From NCBI GenBank assembly GCA_963576735.1, contig OY755180.1, positions 19,279,139 to 19,343,138 on the forward strand: DNA of 64,000 bases, written 5' to 3'. The notes beneath the pieces were generated by a model. That model saw only the letters and a program-made list of their open reading frames with translations. It was not told where the DNA came from and did no database searches. This document shows, piece by piece, positions 42,626-53,042 of the stretch (position 1 is the first letter of the stretch; each line of letters opens with the position of its first letter). The DNA comes from Bedellia somnulentella (lineage: Eukaryota; Arthropoda; Insecta; Lepidoptera; Bedelliidae). A program made the translations under genes and the position numbers.

Positions 42626-43248
42626 ATATGACATTGTACATGTATGTATCTTATGTGTATGCTATAAAGATTCCAAACCATAAAGTGTTAACAGTGGGTA
42701 ACCTTATCTAATAATGTTTGTTATTTGCTATTTGTTTTAGACATCACATTGTGCCGACATCATAGATGAAACGTTGGTGGAGAATACTTTTAAAACCTAT
42801 TACTATGGTTTGTCGGACGAAGAAACATCTCTACCACCGCCTTCATACTCCACGAAGAAACGAAAGCATTCAGCACTCGAACACTCGATTGATGAGTTTT
42901 TCGAAGAAAATAAAAAGAAGAAAACGAATTGCTCATCTACTGTTGGTCGGGCCACAAAAGACGGCGGAATGTCATATGTTTCGTCAAATCGAAATGATGC
43001 AGCGAATGCCACACATATGATTAAAATTGAAATATTCGATCTTAAAAAGACAGCAAACATCGATCAACAAAATCAATGGAAATACGCCGACGTGCGGCTT
43101 AAGTATTATGTGGAACCGACAAAAAATTCGAATCACCAAAGAGTTCGAGAAGTAATATATAACATAACGAAAGAAATTTCAGAAATACCAAACGTTAAAA
43201 AATATCACTTTTCTAATAAAAATTCTTAATGTTAAATACGTTAAATAA
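42626..43248 (+). repeat. Left inverted repeat of the Polinton (outer end missing)
   Basis: Pairs with 53647-54269 with no gaps (coordinates of paired bases sum to 96895). I found one mismatch, a silent C/T in the enclosed gene. It begins at the array LTR, and its outer part must lie left of the array. Confidence 0.95.
42741..43229 (+). pseudogene. Left copy of the inverted-repeat gene, exon 2 only
   Basis: Exon 2 follows the acceptor TTTTAG at 42735-42740 and runs 162 codons to TAA, matching 53666-54154. The intron is cut at 42626 by the retroelement array, so exon 1 and the promoter are at least 42 kb away. The product is unknown: Ser/Pro-rich N-terminal part, basic clusters KKRK and KKKK (possible nuclear signals), and a charged C-terminal part. 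Confidence 0.7.
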
Positions 43249-43431
43249 TATTAAACTTAATAACGCCTTACTTAAGTATTTTTCATTAACAAATTGAATT
43301 ACTCATTAGTCATATCATTAGCTAACACAGTGCTAGTAACAAATATAAAAGGTCTGTAGGTTACCTTTCAATCATTATTACATTTTTAAACGAAGATAGT
43401 AACATCACTCTTGTATAGTACTGTTATCCAA

Positions 43432-46400
43432 ATGGAATCTAACAACAGGAATAATGGAAGGAATTGCTTTGGAGAAGATCAATGTCTCATCGATGAGTAT
43501 CTGGTCGACTTATGTATAGAGGCTGAAGAAAATATACGTAACCAGCTGAGTTTATCACCAATATATGACCGTTTCTATGATGCTGATTTGGTTGAACTTT
43601 GTATGGAAATCGAAAAAAGGTAAAATTCTTTATAATTATCTTCGACTTTAAGTTTTTGAAATGGTATTTATATTTACTTATGTTTTGTTTATCTTAATAG
43701 GGAAATGGTACAAAATGGAGCAGGGTTAAAGCGTCTTCGTATAAACAGTGGAGAAGAAAATAAAGAAGATATGAAGAAACGTCGCCTTGATGAACCCTCT
43801 ACATCAGCTGAAATCAACCCTACATCAGTTGATGCTAACTGTGAGATGAAGTTTTGTGAAGTATGTCATATTAACGTCAAAAAAAGGTATTTAAGCAATC
43901 ATTTAAAGAGTAACTTACATAAAAATAATACGCAGAAAATTCATAATTTTTTTTCAAATGTTAAACTGATTGAAACTGCATTTGGTAAGAGAATTTATAC
44001 TTATAGAATAACTTCACCTTCTTCTGAAACAGAATTTCTTACTATAGAGTCTTTTATAAACGCAATAACACATATATTATTACACTTATTTCATGAAAAC
44101 GTACAGTCGCTTAAATCCTTTAAAGTAAATTTCATATTACATGCTATCTTTATACAACAAACCAAAGATTTAACTAATGCATTTGATTTTCAAACCACCA
44201 ACTATATTATTAATGAATCAGAAGATATTTCAATTTTCATTAATAAAATCAAAGATACTTTTGCTTGTAAAATAAGTGAATTTGAGAGAAAGGATAGTGG
44301 TTGGAGTCTTAAAAATCTCATTAGTATTGATATGAATATAAATAAATATAATTCTCTACGAGGATCTTCTTTTATAGATTTACCTCTTGATATTAAACTT
44401 AAAAAAGCTGTTATTAATGTAAAAAACAACGATATTTATTGTTTTAAATGGGCGATACTATCAGCTTTATACCCTGTGAACAAAAATAGCGATCGAGTGA
44501 GCTCCTATGCAGACAAACAAACTTGTTTAAAATTTAATGGTGTAGAATTTCCCGTTAAATTAACAGACATAAACAAAATTGAAAAGTTGAATAATATAAG
44601 TGTTAACGTTTTTGGACTAGAATATAATTCTTCAGCAAAAAAACATAATGTGGTAGGACCTTTATATTTCACTAAATGTAGAAAAGCAATCCATATAAAT
44701 TTACTATATACAACGGAAGGCAGTAATGGGCATTATAGTTATATTAAAAATTTATCCCGATTAGTAAGTAGTCAGCTTACTTTGAAAAATGGAGCCGTAC
44801 ACATATGTGATGGATGCCTTTTGTACTTTTATACTAATGAAGCACTTGAAAATCATCATTTAAATGATTGTAAACATATACGTTGTGATCTTCCTACCCA
44901 GGGAACATTTAAGAAAAATAGATTTTTACAAAATGTCCCTAGTAACGAATTGTGTTTTGATAATTATGATAAAAAACTAAAAGTTCCGTTTATAATTTAT
45001 GCTGATTTTGAATCATTCCTAAGGCCAATCGAATCTTGTTCTAATAACCCAAACCTATCTTCCACTAGCAATGTTCAAAGACACGATGTTTATAGTTTTG
45101 GTTATTATATGAAATGTTCATATAACCAAAGTTTATCCAAATATGTAACTTACACTGGAGAGGATTGTGCAAAAGTTTTCATGACATATTTGTATGAGGA
45201 CATTAAAAATATAAGTACGAAATTGAGTTTTCAAAAGAGTCCCCACGAGCTTACCGAATCAAACATAAATTTAATTAATAGCACAAGTAACTGTCACATT
45301 TGTGAGTTAGAAATAACTTCAGAAAAGTATATAGATTATGATTGGCGAACAGGATCTTTCTTAGGTATATGTCACGAAAATTGTAGTTAACATTTTCATA
45401 AAGTTTCATTCATACCTATTGTGTTACATAACTTAAGTAACTATGATGCTCATTTCATAGTCCACGCATTAAATTTTAAAGAAGGTGATATACAAATTAT
45501 ACCTCAAAATAAGGAAAAGTATATTTCATTTTCTAAAGTCTTAAATATAAACGGAAAGCAAATAAGTTTAAGGTTTATCGATTCATTTAAATTTTTGGCA
45601 AGTAGCTTAAGTTCACTAGCAAATAATTTAAATAAAGAACAATTTGTTGAGCTTAAAAATGAGTATCCATTAGATGTAGATTTTAATTTATTAAGAAGAA
45701 AAGGTATTTTCCCTTATGAATATGTAACTAATTTTGAAACTTTAAAATTGAAATCTTTACCAGATATTGAACATTTCTACAGTTCTCTTACCAATGCAAG
45801 TATAACTTTAGATGAATATTCTCATGCTAATGCAGTTTGGGTTAACTTCAAATGTTGTACATTGAGTGATTACTCTAATTTATATTTGAAAACTGATGTT
45901 TTACTACTATGTGACATATTTGAAAATTTTAGAAGTGTTTGTTTAAGCACATATAATTTAGATCCTGCTCATTATTATACCGCCCCCGGTCTAAGTTGGG
46001 ATGCAATGCTAAAATATACAGGAGTTCGACTTGAACTACTAACAGATTTTAATAAAATTGCTTTTGTAAAGAGCGGAATCAGAGGTGGAGTATCTCAATG
46101 TAGTAATCGTTATGCTAAGGCTAATAACCCATATATGAAGAACTACAACAAAAACGAAGTCACATCCTATTTATGTTATTTAGATGCTAATAACTTGTAC
46201 GGTTGGGCTATGTCTCAATATTTACCAGCTTCAGATTTTGAATGGGTAGACCCTAGCATAGATTTTAATTTATCAGACACGTCTAATATTGGGTATATAT
46301 TAGAAGTAGACTTAGAGTACCCTGAAACTCTTCATGATTTACACTCAGATTTTCCTTTATGTCCTGAAAATATTTGTGTTGGTGAATGTAATGATAAGAA

Positions 46401-47400
46401 GCTTGTATTAAATTTAAATAATAAAATTAAGTATGTAATACACTATAGAAATCTTTTACAATGTTTGGAAATGGGTATGCTTCTGAAAAAAGTGTATAGA
46501 GTTTTAAAATTTAAGCAGAGTCCGTGGTTAAAAGAATACATAAAATTAAATACTGATAAACGAATGCTAGCACGTTCAGATTTTGAAAAAGATTTCTATA
46601 AATTAATGAACAATTCTATTTTTGGGAAGACAATGGAGAATATTGAAAAAAGAGTTAATGTTAAGTTACTTACACACTGGGAAAATCATGGTAAAATTCA
46701 AGGAGCTCAAAGTATGATTGCGCGCCCTGAATTTCACAGCCTCTCAATATTCTCTGAAAGTCTCGTTGCAGTTCAATTACAAAAAACTAAATTATTTTAT
46801 AACAAACCCATTTATTTAGGTTTTTGTATTTTAGATATATCAAAAACTTTAATGTATAACTTTCATTATAAATATATGTGTAAAAAGTTTAGCAATTTAA
46901 AATTATTATATACTGATACTGATAGTTTAGTTTACCAGATATTTTGTGCAGATTATTACAAAGAAATTCGGTCTGATCTTGTTCAATACTTTGACACTTC
47001 TGATTATCCTGAGAATAATATTTATCAATTTCCACTAATCAATAAGAAAAAAATAGGATATTTCAAAGATGAGACTAATGGTCGAATTTTTAATGAATTT
47101 GTAGGTTTAAGATCAAAGATGTATGCAATGGACATTGATAACATGTCTGTGACTAAAGCCAAAGGTGTTAATAAAACTGTAACAAAGAGTTTGAAAATGG
47201 AAAATTATAAATCTTGTTTGTTTAATAAAAATATTCAACATGCTGAGATGTATAGATTTAAGTCAATTAAACATGTAATTTTTACACAAAAAATTAATAA
47301 AATAAGTTTATCGTATAATGATACTAAACGTTATATTATACCTGATTCGACTGATACTTTAGCATGGGGGCACTATAGTATAAGACCAGAAGCGGTATAG
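43432..47400 (+). pseudogene. polB: Polinton protein-primed DNA polymerase B, two exons, one premature stop
   Basis: This would replicate the element from its ends. Exon 1 is 43432-43619, the intron 43620-43700 (GTAAAA...AATAG, 81 bp), and exon 2 runs to 47400; phase is kept across the junction. The N-terminus has two similar Leu-Cys-Glu motifs, then a C2H2 finger (FCEVC...HLKSNLH). Exonuclease motif I is YADFES (about 45000), II HNLSNYDAHF, III YLKTDVLLLCD. Polymerase motif A is YLDANNLYGWAMSQYLP, B KLMNNSIFGKTMEN, C YTDTDSLVY. A TAA at 45388-45390 lies in the same frame as everything after it, between exo I and exo II, so one nonsense change splits the gene. The start is the ATG at 43432. 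Confidence 0.9.
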
Positions 47401-47596
47401 TTATTTAATTATTGTAACCTATTGTAAATTAAATGTTTGTTGTATACTTAAGCTAATAAACTGATTTGTAAACAAAAATATTTCTTTTCCTCATTTCCTT
47501 CATATACACGCTAAATTTTTTTTATTAAACATTAATCGATCACCTCTCGAAAGCAATAAACGTAGTCTATTAAGTCAAAACATAAAGTAAAATAAA
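47401..47596. other. Gap between polB and the ATPase gene
   Basis: 196 bp, AT-rich. AATAAA near 47455 is a plausible polyadenylation signal for polB, and the rest may hold the ATPase promoter. No ORF seen. Confidence 0.4.
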
Positions 47597-48232
47597 ATGT
47601 TTCATTTCCAACATCCTTTTACTTCAATTGTAGCTGGTCCAAGTAGTTGTGGAAAAACTGTTTTTGTCCATAATTTTTTAAAACACATGCATCACATATG
47701 TAATGTCGAATTCAAAAACATTGTTTGGTGTTATGATGAAATGCAACCATTGTATAACCTAAGTGGAGTGAAATATCATCAAGGTTTACCTGATTTAAAT
47801 ATGTTTGATGGAAAACTACCTCAGCTTATAATAGTTGATGATCTGATGAGAGAAACGGATGGTCGTATTGTAGATATTTTTACAAAAGGTAGTCATCACC
47901 GCAATCTAAGCATATTTTATATAACGCAGAATCTCTTTCATCAAGGTAAAGGACAACGTGATATTTCATTGAATTGTAACTACATTATTTATTTTAAAAA
48001 TCCAAGAGACAAAACACAAGTTAGATACCTCGCTCGTCAACTATCACCTGAAAACCCCAAATTTGTTGAAGATGCTTACAAAGATGCAACGAGTCACCCA
48101 TATGGTTATCTTATGATCGATTTAAAACAAAACACCAATGAATCGTTTAGATTTAAATCAAATATTTTTTTAAATGAATATACTATTTGTTACATACCTA
48201 AAAATAAATATAAAAGGAGTGGTATTCGATAA
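47597..48232 (+). CDS. Polinton FtsK/HerA-type genome-packaging ATPase
   Basis: 211 residues, about the family's usual length; ATG at 47597. Walker A is GPSSCGKT at residues 14-21 and Walker B LPQLIIVDDLM at about 74-84, with a likely sensor stretch FYITQNLFHQG after it, as in adenovirus/poxvirus A32-like packaging ATPases. Its role would be to pump element DNA into capsids. The frame is unbroken. Confidence 0.93.
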   Translation: MFHFQHPFTSIVAGPSSCGKTVFVHNFLKHMHHICNVEFKNIVWCYDEMQPLYNLSGVKYHQGLPDLNMFDGKLPQLIIVDDLMRETDGRIVDIFTKGSHHRNLSIFYITQNLFHQGKGQRDISLNCNYIIYFKNPRDKTQVRYLARQLSPENPKFVEDAYKDATSHPYGYLMIDLKQNTNESFRFKSNIFLNEYTICYIPKNKYKRSGIR

Positions 48233-48252
48233 GAGTTTATCATTTTTAAAAT

Positions 48253-48579
48253 ATGAAAGCACGAGTAAGGACATATAAAAAGTTTATTCATGCACTACAT
48301 TTATTGGAACCCAAATACCGCAAAGTATTGTTACAAGCCTGTTGTACTAAAAAAATAAATTGTATCTGTGAATGTATTTATAACATATTAAAAGGGAATA
48401 TTCCTTTGAAGTCTGAAGTAAAAAAAAAACTTACTAAGTATAAAACTATACTCAGAAAACTAGTTAAAAGAGGAAAAAACATTTCAAGAAAACACATTTT
48501 GATACAAAAAGGTGGTGCATTTTTACCTATTATTTTGAGTTCCGTTTTATCATCAATATTAAAATCTTTTACATCCTAA
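48253..48579 (+). CDS. Small basic protein with hydrophobic C-terminus, unknown
   Basis: 108 residues, ATG at 48253, 20 bp after the ATPase stop. Helical, Lys-rich, with a Cys cluster (QACCTKKINCICEC). After a basic stretch it ends in QKGGAFLPIILSSVLSSILKS, a likely amphipathic or membrane-inserting tail. Similar small proteins with a GG-x-LP tail sit next to the ATPase in other Polintons as far as I recall. Function is unknown; a minor virion protein is possible. Confidence 0.7.
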   Translation: MKARVRTYKKFIHALHLLEPKYRKVLLQACCTKKINCICECIYNILKGNIPLKSEVKKKLTKYKTILRKLVKRGKNISRKHILIQKGGAFLPIILSSVLSSILKSFTS

Positions 48580-48583
48580 TAAA

Positions 48584-49396
48584 ATGGAAAATGCTAAAAA
48601 AATGATATTAGTCGAACCAGAAGTCATAGAAAAATTAAAAGCAGGAAGCAGTACTACTAATGTTAGTAATTTATCACTTCTTGATGAAGAAATGCATAAA
48701 ATATTGAACAAAAAGATGGAAGACCGTGAAAAATGGTCACTTTATTTACAAACATTACAAAGGTATTTATACTTTATAAACAAAGAACGACAACCTGTAG
48801 AAATACCGATTCTATCCTTAAACGAGCAGAATTGTATAGATAACCAAACAAAACCTGAGACTACCTCAGATACACCAGAAAAAAATGCTATGAAGAATCA
48901 GGAGAAAAATATTTTTGAAACTGAAAGATTGGATGGAAATGTAAACATTAGTACTAAATTAAAGAACTTATATGATAAGACTCAAATACTTCAGTTAATA
49001 CCAAAAACATATAAAATAAAGGGTGAATTGTTATTAGACGTTCTTTTAAATAATAAAGACAAGGTTACTTGGAATAAACAGGGAACAGTGTTTATCAATA
49101 ATAAAGAAATTTATAAAAGTAATATAGTTGACTTAGTAAACGATGTGTTAAGACCACTTAAAAATAGCTCCCCTAGTGGATGGGTAGATTTTATTATACT
49201 TTTAAAAGATTTACAGGTACCTATGAGTTATATAGGAAATGCAAAGAGAGCAACTGTCATAAAGGTTTTAAACAGCACACCGGAAAGTGCACCTGAGGCG
49301 AACACCACAAACAGTCTATGTTCTACACCCACTTCAGTAGACAAAGACATTAAAAGAGTCAAACGTACACACGATTGGAAAAAATGGACCCCTTAA
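48584..49396 (+). CDS. Conserved-looking Polinton protein of unknown function
   Basis: 270 residues, ATG at 48584, five bases after the previous stop; it overlaps the integrase start by 13 bp in another frame. The N-terminal helical domain (LLDEEMHKILNKKMEDREKWSLYLQTLQRYL) is followed by a Thr/Pro/Asn-rich linker and a C-terminal globular segment at about 140-235 (KIKGELLLDVLLNN...SGWVDFIILLKDLQVP). No catalytic motif is recognised. Its position between packaging and integrase genes suggests a structural or accessory role. Confidence 0.75.
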   Translation: MENAKKMILVEPEVIEKLKAGSSTTNVSNLSLLDEEMHKILNKKMEDREKWSLYLQTLQRYLYFINKERQPVEIPILSLNEQNCIDNQTKPETTSDTPEKNAMKNQEKNIFETERLDGNVNISTKLKNLYDKTQILQLIPKTYKIKGELLLDVLLNNKDKVTWNKQGTVFINNKEIYKSNIVDLVNDVLRPLKNSSPSGWVDFIILLKDLQVPMSYIGNAKRATVIKVLNSTPESAPEANTTNSLCSTPTSVDKDIKRVKRTHDWKKWTP

Positions 49397-50472
49397 CAGA
49401 ACTACACAACATTTACTACAATATTTCTCATCCAGCTGGTTACAGCAGTTTAAATAAACTATATGTTACTATGAAAAATAAACTTAAGAAAAGTGAAATA
49501 AGAAAATGGCTGCAGTCTCAAGAAACTTACACCTTACATAAACCAGTCCAACGTAGATTTTCAAGAAATAAATACATCTTATCGAACTGCAATGAATTAT
49601 GGCAAGCTGATTTAAGTGATATGCGCTCATATAGTGAACAAAATGATGGATTTAAATATATATTATGTGTCATTGATGTTTTTAGTAAGTATGCTTTTGC
49701 GAGAGCTATAAAGAAAAAAGACTCTAAAACAATAAAAACGTCTTTTGCTGATATTTTTAAAGAAGCTCAAACAACCCCTACCCATATTCAAACCGATAAA
49801 GGTACTGAGTTTATTTCTAAAGATGTTCAAAAATATTTAAAAAGTTGTAATATTAACTACTATACAACAAATAATCCTGATATTAAAGCTAGTATTGTTG
49901 AAAGATTTCAACGAACTCTTAAAATGAAAATGTGGCGATATTTTACTCATAAAAATACTAATAGATATATAGACATATTACATAATTTAATGTATTCGTA
50001 TAATCATAGTTACCATCGAAGTATTAAAATGTGCCCGTCTGACGTTAATTCGAATAATATCATGACTGTATGGCAAAACTTGTATGGTAAAAATGAAACA
50101 CAAGATAAAAAACTAGTTACAGTGTCTCGCTTAAAAGTTGGAGACTATGTTAAAATTGCTAAATATAAACACATTTTTCAAAAAGGTTATGAAACGAATT
50201 GGAGTGATGAAATATTTATTATAACTTCTATTATCAAACGAACACCATGGGTTGTTTACACTATAAAAGATCTAAAAGATGAAGCGATAACGGGAACGTT
50301 TTATGAGAAAGAATTACAAAAAATATCTATGACTCCAAATGGAAAATTTAAAATAGATAAAATCTTATGCACTCGCAATTTTGGTAGCAGAAAAGAGTTG
50401 TTCGTTAAGTGGAAAGGTTATCCGAATAAATTTAATAGTTGGATATTAGCCTCTAGCTTGGAATCAATATGA
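49384..50472 (+). CDS. int: Polinton integrase with C-terminal chromodomain
   Basis: 362 residues from the ATG at 49384 (a TTG nine bases earlier is not needed). DDE-type core: D76 (QADLSD), D138 (QTDKGTEF), E173 (SIVERFQ), with an SH3-like region after it (VGDYVKIAK). The last 45 residues form a chromodomain (KILCTRNFGSRKELFVKWKGYPNKFNSWI), which may direct insertion to marked chromatin. It would cut and join the element ends. The stop overlaps the next gene's start as ATGA at 50469-50472. Confidence 0.94.
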   Translation: MDPLTELHNIYYNISHPAGYSSLNKLYVTMKNKLKKSEIRKWLQSQETYTLHKPVQRRFSRNKYILSNCNELWQADLSDMRSYSEQNDGFKYILCVIDVFSKYAFARAIKKKDSKTIKTSFADIFKEAQTTPTHIQTDKGTEFISKDVQKYLKSCNINYYTTNNPDIKASIVERFQRTLKMKMWRYFTHKNTNRYIDILHNLMYSYNHSYHRSIKMCPSDVNSNNIMTVWQNLYGKNETQDKKLVTVSRLKVGDYVKIAKYKHIFQKGYETNWSDEIFIITSIIKRTPWVVYTIKDLKDEAITGTFYEKELQKISMTPNGKFKIDKILCTRNFGSRKELFVKWKGYPNKFNSWILASSLESI

Positions 50473-51230
50473 GTCACGATAACTTTTATTTAACCTTACC
50501 TAGTAATAGCTCAATGTTGTATTTCCCCGATAATAAAACATCGAATTTTTCAACGAAACTACCAAAATCAATTAAATTAGAAGGAGAGTGGGCGGTAGGT
50601 GTAGTAGAATTCCAGTACCCATGTACTATGTTCACAGTTCAAGAGAAAGAAAATATTATGTATATATCAAAAATAATGACAGTCCCAAATATGGAAACAC
50701 CAACCTTAGTTACTTATAAAAGTCATATTCCACCATCTAGTTACGAAACAATTGATGATGTGTTAACTGTTCTAAACGCCAAGGAAAGTTTCAAGTTACG
50801 ACATGATAAGATAGCAAAATATGTAACTTTGACACAAGATAAAGACGAATTAGTTTCACTAAAATTTTCACCAAAATTAAGTTTGCAACTTGGGTTTGAC
50901 CCCTTAACTGATGTTGTTACAAAAAGAACTGGAAAATTCCCTGCTAACTTATACTTAGGGCTTCCATCACAGCTATATATTTATTGTGATATTATTGAAC
51001 CTCAAATTGTTGGTGATGTAATGTGTCCACTTTTAAGGATCGTTCCATTAGATCCTATCAAGTATGTTTATGGCTCGAACAAAATGCATATATTTTCACC
51101 ACCACACTACGTCCCTGTAATGCGTAGACAGTTTGACACCATTGAAATAGATATTAGAACAAACATTGGTGAAAAAGTACCATTCCAGTTTGGTACTTCA
51201 TATGTTAAACTACATTTTAGGCGTAAATAA
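50469..51230 (+). CDS. Penton-like minor capsid protein (single jelly-roll)
   Basis: 253 residues. It starts FYLTLPSNSSMLYFPDNKTSNFSTKLP and continues with an EGEWAVGVVEFQYP segment, which is the typical beginning of the Polinton minor capsid protein; its beta-rich composition fits a single jelly-roll. It would form the capsid vertices. Starts inside the integrase stop codon, so the two genes are tightly packed. Intact. Confidence 0.85.
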   Translation: MSHDNFYLTLPSNSSMLYFPDNKTSNFSTKLPKSIKLEGEWAVGVVEFQYPCTMFTVQEKENIMYISKIMTVPNMETPTLVTYKSHIPPSSYETIDDVLTVLNAKESFKLRHDKIAKYVTLTQDKDELVSLKFSPKLSLQLGFDPLTDVVTKRTGKFPANLYLGLPSQLYIYCDIIEPQIVGDVMCPLLRIVPLDPIKYVYGSNKMHIFSPPHYVPVMRRQFDTIEIDIRTNIGEKVPFQFGTSYVKLHFRRK

Positions 51231-51232
51231 TA

Positions 51233-51686
51233 ATGTATCCGAAATTTGAAAATAACATTTGTCCATATGAAAGTTACTATACATACACATCAAGCTGGTT
51301 CTGGTATAGGGGTTATTTACAAAGGTGTAGCTCACCAACGAGGTCATGGGATCGGTAGTTTTTTGGGGGGATTATTTAGATCAGTTTTACCTCTTCTTTC
51401 AAGTGGTGCAAAAGTAGTAGGTAAAGAAGCCTTGAAATCTGGAGTTGGATTGTTATCTGATATGGTCAAAGCACGACCTTTGGAAGAATCTTTAAATAAT
51501 CGGTTTCAAGAAGCAACAGCTAATCTTAAACGAAAAGCAGATGGAAAAATCGGTCGTGTATTGGGAGGTTCAGGACTTAAAAATAAGAAACGTAACAATC
51601 GAAACCTCAGTCGCTCTAAAAACACTCAACAAGTAACATCAAAAAACATTGGGGATAAACAATATAGTGATATATTTACAAATTAA
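51233..51686 (+). pseudogene. pVI-like minor virion protein, frameshifted near the N-terminus
   Basis: The ATG at 51233, right after the penton stop, opens a frame with family-like N-terminal residues that stops near 51356. The rest of the protein (GSGIG...RGHGIGSFLGGLFRSVLPLLSSGAKVVGKEALKSG) is in another frame from about 51290. The glycine-rich amphipathic stretch and basic C-terminus resemble the adenovirus pVI-like/minor proteins of Polintons. The frame change lies at 51289-51300, where a short ACAT-type tandem repeat suggests a 4-bp slip. An alternative is a downstream start in the second frame (ATG at 51267), which would give about 139 residues. Confidence 0.7.
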
Positions 51687-51688
51687 TA

Positions 51689-53002
51689 ATGTCATATTTA
51701 CATCATCACTCTTGTGAATGTGCTAAGTCAGAATTAGATATATTTGCGTTACCGTCTACCCAAACAAGTATAGAAAGTGGTCAATGGATAAATTATAAGC
51801 CGATTTCATCCATGAGTGATGATGGTCCAATAGAGTTTCAAATACCAGGATCGGGTGATGACTACATAGATTTATCACATACATTAATTTATGTTAAAGC
51901 AAAAGTTATTAATTCTGATATGACATTTCTCACAGAAGATACTATTGTTGCCCCAGTCAACAACTGGCTTCATTCTTTATTTAGTCAACTTGATGTTTAC
52001 CTTAACCAAAAGCTTATATCTCCACCAAATAACACTTATGGATATCGATCGTACATAGAAACGTTGTTAAATTATGCGCCTGCTGCTAAAAATTCACATC
52101 TGAGGTGTGGGTTGTGGTATGAAGATACAGCTGGGAAAATGAATGCAACTGATGAAACAAACGTTGGGTTTAAAAAACGACAGAAATTTGTTAAAAACAG
52201 TAAGGAAGTTGAAATGATTGGTCATCTTCATGGGGACATATTTAATCAAGAAAAGTTTTTGATTAACGGCGTAGAAATGTGTGTAAAGTTAGTTCGATCG
52301 AGAGATTCCTTTAATCTCATATCTTCGTCAAATGATGTTAAGTTAAAGGTAACTTTGTTAGATGCCACTTTGATGATTCGGAAAGCTCGTATTAATCCAA
52401 GTGTACTATTAGCCCATCAGAAAGTGTTATCTTCTACTACTGCTAAATACCCAATTACACGAGCAGAAGTTAAGGTTTTAACCATACCAGCTGGTATTCA
52501 GGGAAAAACATTAGATAATATTTTCTTAGGACAAGTACCAAAAAGATGTATTATTGGTTTTGTAGATAATACTGCATTTAATGGTAGTTTTATAAAGAAT
52601 CCTTATGATTTTAACAATTATGGTATTAATACATTCAGTTTGTATATAGATGGAATCCAAATACCTTCTAAAGCATTACAACCTATCTTTAGCAACAATT
52701 TGTATACTGCAGCCTATCATACACTATTTTCCGGTACTGGCATTCATTTTCTTAATGAAGGAAATGGTATATCAAGGGAGCAGTATCCTTATGGTTACTG
52801 CTTGATGGCATTTGATTTAACACCTGACTTATCAGCCAATTCTAGTGGTCATTGGAATCTCATAAAACATGGTAGTGTAAGATTGGAAGTAAGGTTTGAG
52901 AATGCTCTAACAGAAACTGTGAATTGTATTGTATATGCTGAGTTTGATAATATAATTGAAATAGATAAAAATAGAAACGTTAGTGTTGACTTTAGCAGTT
53001 AG
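51689..53002 (+). CDS. Polinton major capsid protein (double jelly-roll)
   Basis: 437 residues, ATG at 51689, three bases after the previous stop. Opening residues and the segment GPIEFQIPGSGDDYIDLSHTLIYVKAKV are characteristic of the Polinton major capsid family, often named F54H12.2-like in databases. Beta-rich throughout; the family folds as a double jelly-roll that makes hexons. Intact. Confidence 0.9.
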   Translation: MSYLHHHSCECAKSELDIFALPSTQTSIESGQWINYKPISSMSDDGPIEFQIPGSGDDYIDLSHTLIYVKAKVINSDMTFLTEDTIVAPVNNWLHSLFSQLDVYLNQKLISPPNNTYGYRSYIETLLNYAPAAKNSHLRCGLWYEDTAGKMNATDETNVGFKKRQKFVKNSKEVEMIGHLHGDIFNQEKFLINGVEMCVKLVRSRDSFNLISSSNDVKLKVTLLDATLMIRKARINPSVLLAHQKVLSSTTAKYPITRAEVKVLTIPAGIQGKTLDNIFLGQVPKRCIIGFVDNTAFNGSFIKNPYDFNNYGINTFSLYIDGIQIPSKALQPIFSNNLYTAAYHTLFSGTGIHFLNEGNGISREQYPYGYCLMAFDLTPDLSANSSGHWNLIKHGSVRLEVRFENALTETVNCIVYAEFDNIIEIDKNRNVSVDFSS

Positions 53003-53042
53003 TTTATATATAATTTAGTAATATTTGAATTTTCATTAGTTT

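Noticed and set aside
42766..43020. Basic 84-codon ORF starting at the first ATG in the left inverted repeat
   Set aside because: It is out of frame with the spliced gene, whose frame fits the splice acceptor and gives a longer protein; the change between the two repeats is silent in the spliced frame but alters a residue in this one.
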